From: Solenopsis invicta
Lineage: Eukaryota > Arthropoda > Insecta > Hymenoptera > Formicidae
NCBI RefSeq assembly: GCF_016802725.1
Contig: NC_052665.1
Coordinates: 744,001-808,000 of the forward strand
Direction: 5' to 3'
Length of the DNA stretch: 64,000 bases
Position numbers and translations under genes: made by a program
In this document: positions 34,447 to 46,365 of the stretch, piece by piece
How positions within the stretch are numbered: the first letter of the stretch is position 1
Layout of the letters: the number at the start of each line of letters is the position of its first letter
The notes under the pieces: model-generated
Databases searched by the model: none
What the model was told of the DNA's origin: nothing
Seen by the model: the letters and a program-made list of their open reading frames with translations, nothing else

Positions 34447-36402
34447 ATGAAACAATCCATTCGACTTTTCAATCTCGTAATGAAACACTTAATCGTAAGT
34501 ATATGCATAGATCGATTAATTAATAATACAAATATCTGTATTAATTTCGACGCTTAAATAACTTTGCAATGAGTTTTTTATTATACATATAAACAAAGTT
34601 TAGCGATATATATTTTATTAAACAATCAAGTACAATAATGCTATTGAGTAAATGCTTTTATGATTAGAAATTAAATTATTCAAAATAAACAAAAAGATAT
34701 AAAAGCATTATAGGACAAGTAATCCTACTTGTGAAAAATTCTTCCGACCACACACAGTAATTTGTATGATGAAACAACTGGTTGATTATACAACTCGCTT
34801 TTACCTGAAATTTTATTGTGTTGAAGAAGTTGCTTCATTCTTTGTCATGTAATAAAGAATAAAGTTGCTCTTTCATTTCTTGTAAATTTCAAGTAATGAG
34901 AAATTGAATGAATCGTCAATATTTTCAAGAACTTATTTTATATTTGATCAGTAAAGGAATTGATGTAGAATTCAAAATAAGTAAAAGAAAAAATATATAT
35001 AATTGTCTCTAAATGTCTCTGTGGCTTTTTAACTTTTAAAATAAAATCTTATTTCTCCAATTAATCTCAAATTTGCATTTCAGAAAATATACGCATTAAA
35101 GATCCAATAAAATCAATTAACGAATTATTGTTTGTTAAATGTTAAACTATAGATAACCGCCGCTTTAATTAACATTTGCTTGGCGGACGTATCGCATATT
35201 TTGGGATACTCGACAACGACGCCACTACCACCTCCAAAACCGTATAGTTTCCAATACAAGGCAGGACGATATCCAGGACATGTCGATCGTGTTCATCAAG
35301 AAACTGGAGATGGACATGGAATTATCCACGGTAACATCACAGCCGTTATTCATTTTTAGATCTATATCGCTCTAAACTTTGCTCACAAATTCATTTGCAT
35401 TAAATTGAAATAATGTAAAACAAAGGATAAAATTTGTCAAATGGAAATATATTTATTTCCTACAAGTCAAAATAAGTATTAAAATCGCTCATTAAATTTT
35501 TATTTTCAAATTTTCCATTTTCCTTTTTTGCAATTGTGAAAAATAAATTGCGTTAATATTCAACGAGTCAATCAATTCTATAACTTGACCACCTTAATGT
35601 TAATCAATATGTAACAAAGATGTTTGCTAATGCAGTAATTAAAAGAAATAATGCAATCTCTGCGATTATGACATCTTAACAATCTACATGTATATTTTAG
35701 GAACTTATTCGTACATTGATCCAAAGTACAAAGTGCGAACAGTAGAATATACGGCCGACAAAAACGGATTTCATCCCGCTTTAATCAACTTTGAGGATGC
35801 TTTCGCTCAACCTGCCGATTCGGAAGCTGTAAAACTGGCCAAGGAAAAACATTTCCATCTTTATCACAGGATTGCAGAGGCAAATGCTCATAACGTTCCA
35901 ATAAATTTGCCGCAAGTAATTATCTATACTCCACTTGTATACTAAACATTTGTTGATATAGGCTATTGAAAGTGAAGATCGTTTTTTCAAATCAAGTTAA
36001 TATTAAAAATCACAAATTTTCAATTAGCAGTAAATTAAATAAATTAGATTTTCTGTTAGAGAAAAAAGGATAAAAATAAAAAAGTATTTTATTAGTCTGA
36101 AAAATACTAATCCGCATCTGGAAGTTCATATTTCGCAATCTTGATTAAAAAAAAAATAATAATAATAAGCAAAAAAATGTTTGATTGCATTAGAGAGATT
36201 ACTTATGAATAATTTATGTGTTTTTTTATTGCTTTGCTTAATTACTTTGCAGGATTCAGCGAGCGTGGCAAAAGCGAAGGACAAACATAATGAATTGTAT
36301 CACAGAATCGCGGAGCAACACGCAGCAATCGCCGCACAAAGGGAAGCTGAACGACTGGCTTACGAGGCTACTTCCGTTGCCAATAACGTAGACGGTCATT
36401 AG
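34447..36402 (+). CDS. RR-type cuticular protein (chitin-binding)
   Basis: Four exons, 34447-34494, 35153-35330, 35701-35915 and 36253-36402, join in frame to 196 residues. A second in-frame ATG at 34480 gives a cleaner signal peptide (MKHLIITAALINICLA) and may be the true start. An intron inside the signal peptide is typical of cuticular protein genes. The Rebers-Riddiford region spans about residues 76-101 (GTYSYIDPKYKVRTVEYTAD, then KNGFHP), the part that binds chitin in the extracellular cuticle. After it, the motif AKxKHxxLYHRIAE occurs twice, at residues 122-135 and 155-168, on either side of the last intron. A Pro-rich stretch (TTTPLPPPPKP) follows the signal peptide. The gene looks intact. 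Confidence 0.9.
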
Positions 36403-36424
36403 ACGTGTTAATGCATCCCTACTG

Positions 36425-36735
36425 AAAAAAATTACGCGACAAAATCACATGATAAAATCACTTAATGAAATGTTTCAAATCAGTACGTGATTTTTGAAAA
36501 TCATGTGATTTTTGAAAATTACGTAATATTAAGAAATTACACAATTTTTTTTTTTTAATTAGATAAATTTACATATGGTAATTTATCTAATATTTTAAAA
36601 ATAATATAATTTTTTAATGACACGTGATTTTTCAAACCTTGTAATTTTCGAAAATTACATACAGGTTTGGAACATTTCATTACGTGACTCGTTACGTGAT
36701 TTTACCATGTGATTTTGTCACGTGATTTTTTTTTA
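36425..36735. mobile_element. Palindromic MITE downstream of the cuticular protein gene
   Basis: A roughly 310-bp inverted repeat. The left arm has TTACGCGACAAAATCACATG and AATGAAATGTTTC; the right arm has GAACATTTCATTACGTGA and CATGTGATTTTGTCACGTG. The motif CACGTGATTTT is repeated many times within both arms. The ends and target duplication are not sharply defined. Confidence 0.65.
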
Positions 36736-37563
36736 TTAGGAATATTTTATGCACATGTTGGCATTACGAATTAATATTCGGCGCGTATATACATATATCA
36801 TATGCTTTAAAAAAAAATTGAACTTTGTCTCTAAGACGCGCGTAAATTCTTTTTTAAAATACTTTTGCTCTCTCGTCTTTTATTATTTCATCAAATTAAT
36901 TTAAATAGTAAAGATGTGCTCGCGCAAGTAAAACTAAAAGTGAAATAATTGTTAATTCTATTAGAATTAGTTCAATTAATGAGATATGTTGAATCATAGA
37001 AATAATTATGCCAAGGTCAAATGATCTAATAATTGTATAAGTAATCAATAATCTAATAATTGTATAAAGACGCACGCTATGGAAATGAGCTAAATAAAGT
37101 TGATTAAAATCTGCATGAAATATAAAACTGATAGGAATTTGCAACCATAAAACAAAATTTAACATAATCATAAAACGTTCCATATATGCAAACATGCTGT
37201 AACATGGAAATAAACGTCTATAAATGCAATATATAAATAACAAGTTATAAATTTTGTGGTAGCAGTATAAAATCATTGTGTAACTCTATTGCGCAGTATG
37301 TTTACTGTTTTATCTTCTAAATCCCAACGAATAACAAAGCAAAATGATGCTAATAATTGTTACACATTGTTTTCTTTTTATACCTACTTGTTTTTTCGCC
37401 TGTAATGATCCATTTAGACGATTGTGCACGTGCGAGCAGATATGGTCGAGTTTGAAAATCTTTATTATTTCCGGAAGTTCCGGAAGCACCTATTGTGCAA
37501 AGAAAAACATTTTCGATGAAAGATACGTAGAGCATAATAAATATATATAGTACAGCATGATAA
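36736..37563. other. Intergenic, one long hydrophobic frame
   Basis: AT-rich. A minus-strand frame at 36896-37276 (126 codons) is rich in Ile, Leu, Phe and Tyr. That composition can arise by chance in AT-rich DNA, and I recognise no family, so it is not called as a gene. Confidence 0.4.
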
Positions 37564-37570
37564 TATAAAA
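37564..37570 (+). promoter_or_regulatory. TATA box of the small secreted peptide gene
   Basis: TATAAAA lies 56 bp before the ATG at 37620, a spacing consistent with a compact promoter and short leader. Confidence 0.55.
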
Positions 37571-37619
37571 AGGATGACAGCGTGTACGATATTAGTTGGA
37601 ACAAATATTCCAGTGAAAG

Positions 37620-38379
37620 ATGAAGTTCGCCAAAGTACTCTGTTTATTTTGCATGTTCATCGCGGTAAGAATTTTATTACAATTCAGAAGCGCATAGATA
37701 AACTATATTCCTTTTATATATAATAATAATAATTTTTTATTGTTTAATATTTTAACGCATGCAAAGTATGTATTCCCTAGTAGCACAGTTCATTGGCTTT
37801 ACACTGATTTACATTGGCGAAACATTGATTATGTTGGAAGTGCACTGGCCAATACTTCCCAAATTAATACGAATATTATGGTTATAAAGGAAACGTTAAT
37901 GTGCTGCCAATGTTACTAGTCAATAATTGTACGATATTGCACTTACATTGGAAGCGCATTGTCCAACGTTTACCAATCTACTGCAAATATTGATTATAAA
38001 TGAAACCAATGCATAACAATATTTAACTAATATTGCAACTCCAATATTGGCTAAATAAAAGTAAATATCCACTTTTTAATATTGGACCAATATTGAAATC
38101 AATTCACACCCATATAATATCGGGTTTATATTATTTTACAATGCTGCACCAATATTTTGTGCTACTAGGGTATTAGCTCCTCCTAATTATTATTTATGCT
38201 TGTCCGTTTTTTTAAAAAAACTAAAAAATTTGATTCAGTATAACATATTAATACCACGTAACTCTTGTTATTGCCTCACTTTTTTTTAGGCGACGATGGG
38301 CATGAGCATCGGAAAAGCTGTTCTTGCGAATGACAAAGTAGCTTGTTTCCCGCGTACTACCACAATGTCCTCCGGGTAG
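37620..38379 (+). CDS. Small secreted peptide, 44 residues
   Basis: Exon 1 (37620-37664) encodes MKFAKVLCLFCMFIA and ends at a GTAAGA donor. Exon 2 (38290-38379) follows a poly-T tract and AG and stops at TAG. The joined product is 44 residues, with a signal peptide of about 28 residues ending in KAVLA and a predicted mature part of about 16 residues (NDKVACFPRTTTMSSG). AATAAA lies at 38404. TATA box, short leader, phase-0 intron in the signal peptide and poly(A) signal make a complete, very compact gene. The layout matches the neighbouring cuticular protein gene. It may be a secreted or cuticle-associated peptide, or the head of a truncated cuticle gene. I do not recognise the peptide. Confidence 0.5.
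37775..38170. mobile_element. Inverted-repeat element rich in CCAATATTGG words, in the intron of the small peptide gene
   Basis: Perfect 13-bp ends CCCTAGTAGCACA and reverse complement, flanked by TATT on both sides (37771-37774 and 38171-38174). The interior is packed with variants of the self-complementary word CCAATATTGG. It is non-coding. A related element sits at 60388-60658. Confidence 0.7.
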
Positions 38380-38425
38380 ATGAGAATCTGTATACATAGG
38401 TAAAATAAAATTTATGATACTAAGA

Positions 38426-40752
38426 ACGCGTATTCTAAAAAATAGTTTACAATACACGGAGTAAGTTTGGCGTAAGAAAGAGAGTAGGTGTAAAGATATG
38501 TATGTACTTCCAGTGTAAAGAGCTGGAGTATGAGCGTAAGCGAATAAATTATTTTTATTTCTTACTCCAACTTCAGTGTTTGCACTTACTCCATATACAA
38601 TTATAGACAGCTCCTAAGTGCATGTTTGATTAATATTCAGACTCGCAGAAGTCTTATTAAATCTTATTTTTCTTGCACTGAAAAATAAATAGTCGTATAT
38701 TATATGTATGAGATATAAATCCGGATTTCTCACACAGAAAAATGATACAGGCGATATGTTATTTACGTTACAATGACGTACTAAGATAAAATACAAGTGT
38801 TCTCGACGTGCAAAAAACTTGATTTAGTTGACTGTTAATATATCTTTATTTAAACAATGTTATATTATTTCTCTGGAAAAAATCTATTTTGCTACGGATT
38901 TAAATTTACTGGGCATATTTGCCAAAACATTCTTCATTGTTAACAATTTTTCAAGCATTTATTAAACAGTACGGATCATTTGTACTTTAATTTTTAGTTT
39001 GTACGTTCTACTATAGTGTGTAAAGATATTTTTTATGTTAATTAAACGCGCTTAATTATATCCAGATAAAAATTCAAAAAAAGCTAGCTTAAAGTATGCC
39101 TGACGTACCATATATTAATGCTTTTGAGTATTATAATTATATCAATTCTCAATTTTGGATATTCGATCGTATTCTAAATCACAATAACGAATATATATAT
39201 ATATATATATAGTAGTGCGTGCATTCCAAGTGCGTCAAAATCGATACAACTGTTTGCGTCAAGATAATTTTTTAAAACTATGCAGTGTAATTTACTATTA
39301 AATATGAATATTAAAAAGTATCAATTGCTAAATCGTGTTTAATATTCAATACTATAATATATTAATAACAAATTTCTTTGTCGAGCATCATGTGTGTAAT
39401 ATATCAATTTTAAATTTAATAATCAAAATAATAACATTATTTGTTTTAGATAACATCGTAATAAGATGGCAACATTAAACTACAGGACAGATCTAAAGAT
39501 TTACAGAGAGCCTAAAAGAAATTTGAGGAGAAAAAAATTTTAATTTGACTAAATATATAAATATCTCTATATTGTAATTTTTAAAATATATAAAGCACAA
39601 TGTAAAAATAAAGAAGACAATTATTAAATAATTTTTAACAAAATTAAGACTTAAACATTTCAGCACAATAAATAATGAAATAACAATAAAATTGTACGGA
39701 TTTTTATTAAATAATCCTGGCAGTTGTATAATATGTATAGCGTGGAATTTCGTTGATGTGTGTATGTGTGTGCGTAAACACACATATATACATATATCTT
39801 GTATACAAATGTAAGTGTTTATATTATTTTATTATAATTATTCATAAACTTATGTTGAAAATATATATATATATAAAACTAAAAGAAAAAAATATTGAAA
39901 TTAATCAATTATAACTGTACAAATTATTGTCTATTATATTGCATATACATTGCATGTTATTGCTTTTCTCATAAATCAATTAAACTGTTGTTTATATATA
40001 CAGTGCACATATTTCTAAATTGCATGAACAATAAAAAGACTTGGCTAAATGTAAGAAAAGAACTTGGTAGAGATTTACATTAGTTCTACGTCAAGTATTT
40101 TGACCAAACTATCATTATAAATGAAAATATCTACAAATTTATAATCACCCAAAAATGTTATCCAACTTATTTACATAATAATATACTTAACATAAAAAAA
40201 ATAATAAAAATAATTTATATATACACATACATATTTTTTCTTATTATTATATAAATATATCCATGGATACAGTTTTGCCAATCTTTTTATTTCTTCAGTA
40301 AATCATATTTTTATGCCAATTATAAATCAAGATCAACTTAGGACAATTACACAAAATATATATATATGCTTATCACAGTTTCCATCTTAAAAAACTACAA
40401 AAGATCTTGAGAAATAATGAAAATCTCTTCGTTTAGCATTTGCATATATAAAGATATCTATAAGATCGCATAAGAAAAGTTCTTTCTTCTTAAAGATCAT
40501 AAACTCTAACAACAAACATGTTCTAGTTTCGCATCGTAATTATTTTGTAAAGATCGCGCAATCTCCGCGCCTTGTGAAAAACTCTATAAAATACCTCGCA
40601 CGATATAATTGCATGGCCAACATGCACCAGATTTAACAATACAAATTAATGTCAAAGATTTACTTTATCATGGAACATATAGATCTATACTTCATAGAAG
40701 TACAGTTAATATCATAAGATTATAGGTAAGAATTTTCTGATGACGGTTAAAT
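38426..40752. other. Intergenic between the small peptide gene and SNAP29
   Basis: AT-rich. A weak inverted repeat with GGAGTAAG/CTTACTCC ends lies at about 38457-38592. (TA)n is present at 39190-39210. Frames such as 39493-39783 have no recognisable content. Confidence 0.5.
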
Positions 40753-41723
40753 TTATTTTTTCAATAAATGTAACATATCTTTATTTTGTTGTTGCAGCGT
40801 TATATCTGCTTTCTCAGTTTTATCAGTGATATTATCAATCAGATCATTCTGTGAATCTATTTCTTCGGATAAACCAATCGCCAGATGTTTTAGTCTTGCC
40901 AATGATCCACTCATCTCGGTTAGATTTTGTTCGAGAACTCTAGTTACTCTGTCGTTAGTAGGTTTAACATCTTCCAAACTGTTGTCGTCGTAATTTCTTC
41001 TTATCATTGTCGACGAATAGGAATTGCTCATGTCATTTTGTATTTGTTCTAACGTGTTGGACAATGCAGGAGATGTTACAGATCCAGAACTAGAAGATTC
41101 TGACAATTTTGTAGATGGTATCGGCGGAGCATCTAATGATTTGCCACTGAGATAATTCTTCAGACTACCAAATACACTCTTTATGCCTTGTATATGTTTT
41201 TGACTAAATCTTAATGTACTATTAATATCGTCTAATCTTTTCTCCGTCCTCTGCAGCTGTTCTTTTTGCCTGATTAATTCCTAAAAATAAACATTTAAAT
41301 GTATTAAAATCTTTTACAAATAAAAAGTGTGTCAAAGAAAAATACAAGTAATTTTATTTATCAAATGTGCAGCGTATGCAGGCATAACGTTCTATCGGTT
41401 ATCACGTTACATGTGCATACATTAATAATGATAACAGGCTGAGATGTATCACATTAAACAATCATTACCTCAGCTGTGGCTACCCCAATTTGCTCGGAAT
41501 CTCTCAGAAGCGAAACAGATCTTTCCGAGGATTGCACCGTGCGTTCCTCGATTTCCTTCTTACGTTGCAGCAACTGTTGGCGATTTTGGTCAATGTCATT
41601 ATCGAAGCCATGATAACGCCCCGTCCTGGCTGGTGCGTTCCTCAGAAATGTCTCATCGTCCACATCGTCCTCTAACGAAAAGAATGGATTCTTCGGATCG
41701 CTCAAATAATTATGACCAGCCAT
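40753..41723 (-). CDS. Snap29: SNAP29, Qbc-SNARE
   Basis: Two exons, 41723-41469 and 41280-40753, join in phase 0 to 260 residues. SNAP29 supplies the Qb and Qc helices to SNARE complexes for membrane fusion, notably autophagosome-lysosome fusion with syntaxin 17. The N-terminus has the NPF motif (DPKNPFF) that binds EH-domain proteins. The first SNARE motif spans the intron, with its zero-layer Gln at about residue 90 (LIRQKEQL). The second is at the C-terminus, with Gln at about 229 (EIDSQNDLID). There are no palmitoylated cysteines in the linker, as expected for SNAP29 and unlike SNAP25. The linker is Ser-rich (SESSSSGSVTSP). Length fits the family. Confidence 0.95.
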
Positions 41724-42152
41724 TTATCCGATTAGGATTTTACGCAGTGTGCGAAATATTCTGGGCAATACTCGTTGACTCAGAATTTGGAGCCTTGTTC
41801 GAGCGTTTTAGCTGGACGAGTGCTGCAAAGTGACATCTGGTTGCGTCTGGTCACTACTGGCTGCTAGTGGCAACCACAGGACAAGGGTATGCTCTTCTGG
41901 GGTCCGAGCCTTAAGACTTCTCTGCGCATCACGTGATATATCAAGTGACGTCACATTCGCGCGGAAATTGAACAAACGCTTCGACTCTATAAGTCAATAA
42001 CATGTGGCTGTCCGCTATTAAAAGCGTGATGCGTGATACATATGACATTGTTATTAGCAGAAAATCAAGAGGTAGGTACGAAAAATCTGTTGTGAAGTTA
42101 TTGTCGGAAAGAATCGATACTCAAATTAAATATATTTTTTCCGAAAATGTAT

Positions 42153-42361
42153 TGTACACCCAAGGACTTTGATTCTGTCCATGGGGAAATTTTTCAAACT
42201 GAAAAGTCGCTATCTTTCTACATACTTACAGTTTATGATTACCGTAACAGCCAATAAGCTCTAGTTGTTTCATTAATCATGAACTGCGAGTATGTAGAAA
42301 ATGGTGACTTCTCAGTTTGGAAAATTTCCCCATGGACAGAATCAAAGTCCTTGGGTGTACA
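42153..42361. mobile_element. MITE, 209 bp, ends TGTACACCCAAGG
   Basis: The arms match over about 50 bp from TGTACACCCAAGGACTTTG inward. The element is flanked by GTAT on both sides (42149-42152 and 42362-42365), a probable 4-bp target duplication. It has no gene and lies just upstream of SNAP29. Confidence 0.75.
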
Positions 42362-42368
42362 GTATAAG

Positions 42369-42670
42369 GGCTGTGTTCCGTTTTTACTGGCAGTGCAGTA
42401 AATGTGACGTCATGACAGTACACTGTCACAACTGTTCCAATATTACTGCATTACTGCCAGCACTGCTATAGCATCGTATTTCGGAACAGCATAGTAGCCA
42501 TATTGCACTGTAGCTACCTCACCTTGGAAGCTGCAGTAGTCACAGTGGCAATATGGCTACCATTCATGACGTCATTGATGTTACTAGATGCTGTCGCAGT
42601 GCGCTGCGTACCAATAACGGAACGGATTTTTGACCACTGCCAGTACTGGCAGTTATATCGGAACACAGCC
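42369..42670. mobile_element. MITE, about 300 bp, ends GGCTGTGTTCCG
   Basis: The left end GGCTGTGTTCCG is matched by CGGAACACAGCC at the right. Interior motifs ACTGGCAGT and TGACGTCA occur on both sides in inverted order. Possible AAG duplication at the edges. It starts seven bases after the previous MITE ends. The frame at 42503-42736 inside it is not a gene. Confidence 0.7.
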
Positions 42671-43023
42671 AAGGTTGCACCAATTCATACAGGAAACCTA
42701 AAACACGCATCTCTTGTTTTGTTTGATTCTTTTTAACACTGACATAAAGATTATTATATTTATTAAGTATTTATTTATTTTTATTATTTATTTATATATT
42801 TATTTTTATATATTTGCATGTTTATTTCACATTTGGATCTAGAGTACATTTCTATGTAAATCGCGGTGATATCCGGGATGCTATTTCAATAAATGTTAAA
42901 CAAACATAAATGTTAAATTCTATTATTTATTGAATTTTATACTAATTTTTTAATAAGCCTTCTAATGAAGGCTCAGTATAAAATAAAACGCGTTTGGTTT
43001 TTAAATTTTACAAATATACCCAG

Positions 43024-43190
43024 TCAGCACGCAGATTCAAAAAGAATTAAAAAAGAATTCAGACTTATGTCATCAATTTAGTTCATTTGAAATGCAGAAA
43101 GAATTCTTTAAAAAAGTTCTTTTTGCATTTGAAAATAAATTTTGAATGATGACATAAGTCTGAATTCTTTTTAAATTCTCTGTGCTAATT
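43024..43190. mobile_element. Small inverted-repeat element
   Basis: The left arm TCAGCACGCAGATTCAAAAA and AGAATTCAGACTTATGTCAT are mirrored by ATGACATAAGTCTGAATTCT and TCTCTGTGCTAA on the right. It forms a hairpin of about 165 bp. The exact ends are uncertain. Confidence 0.6.
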
Positions 43191-43910
43191 ATATATATCA
43201 AATCTGGCAAAATTTTAAAGTTTTCAAAGTTGTTATTTATGTATATTATTGTTTCTTCAAAATAAATATGTATTGATTGCCATACCATTTAATCTGCTTG
43301 TTAAAGACCCATTTATTTACCTTTACTGTTATTTGATTAGTGGAATTATTTAGATGCCCTTATACTTAAATATTTTTGACAAAAGTTTATTTCTCGTATT
43401 ATTCTTCTAATTTAAAAAATGATAATTTGATTAATTTAATATAAATTAAATTTGATTAGTTTAACATCAAATTAACATTATTTTGACTTTTTTGTTTTAT
43501 TTTTAAATATTAATACCTCCAAAATATGTAAATAATGCCAACAACAATGCTAATCGTACGCTTATCTCCTTGGCAAAAATAGTATGTCTTAAATATTTAT
43601 TAAACGTTTATTGCTTGTACATTGATTTTGTTATAATATAAATACTGTGAATTTTAGAAATATATGTTGTTAAAAATTTTGTTTTTTAATACCTTTTAAT
43701 CTAAATGTATAAATTATTATTTCATAACAAATTATTACAATATATTTATACATTATATATTAATTATTTAAAAATAAATATTTAGTTATAAATAAAAATC
43801 ACAAACGTTAACAAATATCGTAAGATATGCACTTTTCCGTAATTTAATATTGAATTAATATTGAATTGTGCAAAGTTCATTAATATTACTAAGTTAATAT
43901 TAATTGGGCG
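43191..43910. other. AT-rich spacer, nothing recognised
   Basis: Low-complexity AT-rich sequence between two small inverted-repeat elements; no gene seen. Confidence 0.4.
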
Positions 43911-43912
43911 CT

Positions 43913-44040
43913 TTTCACACAGAAAGACACAGTGCAGCACAATGAACCACTTTATCCTTGTTTATTAATGAACAAAAAGGATAAAATAATTTTCTGTGTT
44001 ATGCTGTATCAATTGTATTACTTGTTGGAAAATGCCCATT
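43913..44040. mobile_element. Short inverted-repeat element
   Basis: TAATTGGGCGCTTTTC at the left is matched by GGAAAATGCCCATTA at the right. Inner matches ACACAGAAA and TTATCCTT/AAGGATAA support a hairpin of about 125 bp. Confidence 0.5.
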
Positions 44041-44153
44041 ATTAGAACAGTTCAATTTGTCGCTTAATATGACCTAACTTAGCGTGAGCAAAATACAGCT
44101 TCTCATTGGCTAGCCGTCTTACGATGCGCAAGAGCATACCCTTGTCTTTCTAA

Positions 44154-44903
44154 TAGCGTTTTCGATTGGGAAAAAGTTAGTGCGCACCAGTGCGCACTCA
44201 GTTCACGCCAATACTGGACAAGTTCCATGAGTTGCACTGAATAGTGCAAATGCAAAAAAACTCGCCCAAATTTTCAGTGCAAGTGTCAAGTTGAGTTAAT
44301 TATAATAGATCACGCGAAAAAGAAAAAAGTAACCTCGAAAAAGTAATCTTGTGCTCAGTAAGTAATGATTTTTACTATATGTAATTAAATAGTATATAAT
44401 CATTAAAAAAATGCTATTTTATTACATCAAGTAATTAATTATATTTTAAAAAAGGTATAAAATCGATGTACTTGTATAAAAGATATAACACTTACGGTGT
44501 CATTATCCATTTTTTTCACACATGCTACATAATTTATAGTTTTTGGAATCATTTTTCTAGTTCGGAAGATTGCAATTATTTCTTCTTCCTCGCTTGAATT
44601 AGAAGAAGATTCCAAAAATGTCTCCAAAATATTAAAAAGATCTAAATCCGGATTGCTCATTTTTTCAAATTTGAAACTTCGTTCGTTATTGCTTACAATA
44701 ATGCACTGATGCTTGCATGCATCCAGTGCACTGAACTGGCACGGTCAAAATATCTCGTGCCACTTAGTGCGCACTGAGTGCGCACTATGCGAGTGTCGTG
44801 CGTTTAAACAAACACGTGACACTAGACAAGTGCGCATTGGCACTGCCAATCGAACACGCGCCTGACACTGAGTGTAACCAGTGCATCCCAATCGAAAACG
44901 CTA
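44154..44903. mobile_element. Harbinger-like element, 750 bp, TAGCGTTTT family
   Basis: The ends are TAGCGTTTTCGATTGGGA and reverse complement, flanked by TAA (44151-44153 and 44904-44906). It has the same terminal nine bases, target choice and subterminal GTGCGCACTCAGT-type repeats as 2749-4143. A minus-strand frame at 44439-44660 (Ser/Glu-rich, SSSNSSEEEE) matches the layout of the relic at 3744-4013. It is a deletion derivative. Confidence 0.85.
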
Positions 44904-45039
44904 TAACATGGTCGATACAAGGAACGAGCTTGGCCAATCAGCATCCGGGAGACCTAAGAAGTAAAAAGATGGCGAAATTGAGAAACATCCTTGGTAATTA
45001 GTAAGTAAAATTACCTGGCGACCGTGAAAAAGCGAGTAA

Positions 45040-46073
45040 GGCCCAGTTTCACAACTTTGGGTTTAACCCGAGCTTAGTTGAACTACCGTCAAGTTTAACG
45101 CCACGGTTAAACTTCTATCGCGTTTCACAACCAAATTTTAACTCTAGGTTACGTAAACCTATAATCTATGCGAAGAAACTTCAACAGACTTATCTTTCTT
45201 CTAGAACAAGTAGTGTGATTGGTTGTTACCGAAGAGTAGGGAATGAGATATTACAGGTTCTATACACCAAGGCAAAAAGTAATGAACAAATTTAAAAGTT
45301 TTAAAGTTTTCTTCTTACATGTTTCCAAATCAGTTTGAACTAAACAATTAAATTCAATTGTTACTGTAAAAATTTACACTTTATTAAGTACATTAAACAT
45401 TGGAACACTAATAAGAAAAAAATTTCTCATAAAATAAAGAACAACAGATTAGAATGAAAGACAAAATTGAGTTTTGAAAAAAATAAATAAATCTAAAAGA
45501 CAGCCACTCGAAATAAAAAAAAACTGTTCTTTGGAAAAACACATATGGTCATCGTAATTATAGTATGTAATCTATAAGTACTAATTTAATAATATTACAA
45601 AACTATTTTTACTGTTCTGTTTTATAAGAAATTTCTTCTTTGATTTCTCTTAGACTGCAGTAACAGATTCCTTGGTTAAGCGAAATCGAGCATAAAAATC
45701 AATGTCATCAAATTCTTCAAAATATGACGGTCGTCTTCTAATTATTCTCGGGCGTCGATTTATTATTTGCACAAAATCTTCATCGTCAGATGACGATAAC
45801 ATATATTCCAGAGCCATATCTTGCAACATAACCTTTTTACAATTCCGTGGAGATATCAGCCATGAAGTACAATACTCGAAAGATTACTGAAAGCAGTGGC
45901 GCTGCAGTATTAAACCTCGGTTATCTACCTTAAACGCCCGAATTTCACCGTTCAACTTTAACCGCAGTTTAACAACGTTAACTGAGGTTTAAGACAGTTG
46001 TGGGACACAATATTTACCGTAAACCAAGTTTAAAGGTTTAAACTCCGGTTAAACTAAGTTGTGAAACTGGCCC
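45040..46073. mobile_element. PIF/Harbinger element relic, 1034 bp
   Basis: The ends are GGCCCAGTTTCACAACTT and, at the right inward, GGGCCAGTTTCACAACTT after one base of offset. TAA flanks both sides (45037-45039 and 46074-46076). Subterminal GTTTAAC and GGTTAAAC motifs repeat in both arms. On the minus strand around 45670-45850 a fragment reads SSDDEDFVQIINRRPRIIRR, the acidic-then-basic start typical of Harbinger transposases. The nuclease part is gone. Confidence 0.85.
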
Positions 46074-46194
46074 TAAGTGTAAATTTTATTAATAATCAGC
46101 TTGTCAACCGGTTACACTATGCAGTCTATGCGCATTATGCGAGAAACGGAACGCACCTTCAAATTCAAGTTAGCGAAGACTCGAACCTCACTTA

Positions 46195-46351
46195 GGCCCG
46201 GTTTTTCATTATCTGGTTAACTTGTAGTTAAACTTAACCTGATGTTTCAACCAATGAGCTTCACCTATGGCATCATCATGAGTGAAGCTCATTGGATAAA
46301 ACATCAGGTTAAGTTTAACCACAAGTTAACCGGATAATGAAAAACCGGGCC
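46195..46351. mobile_element. MITE, 157 bp, ends GGCCCGGTTTTTCATTATC
   Basis: A nearly perfect palindrome flanked by TTA on both sides (46192-46194 and 46352-46354), consistent with the PIF/Harbinger TWA target. The arms contain GGTTAACTTGTAGTTAAACT and the mirror GTTTAACCACAAGTTAACC. Confidence 0.9.
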
Positions 46352-46365
46352 TTAGTCGAATAACC

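Noticed and set aside
42503..42736. 77-codon frame
   Set aside because: Covers one arm and edge of a MITE with no family similarity visible.
41881..44150. An 18-bp inverted match (ACAAGGGTATGCTCTT) between the SNAP29 upstream region and 44132-44150
   Set aside because: Too short to claim a relation; no extended similarity around it.
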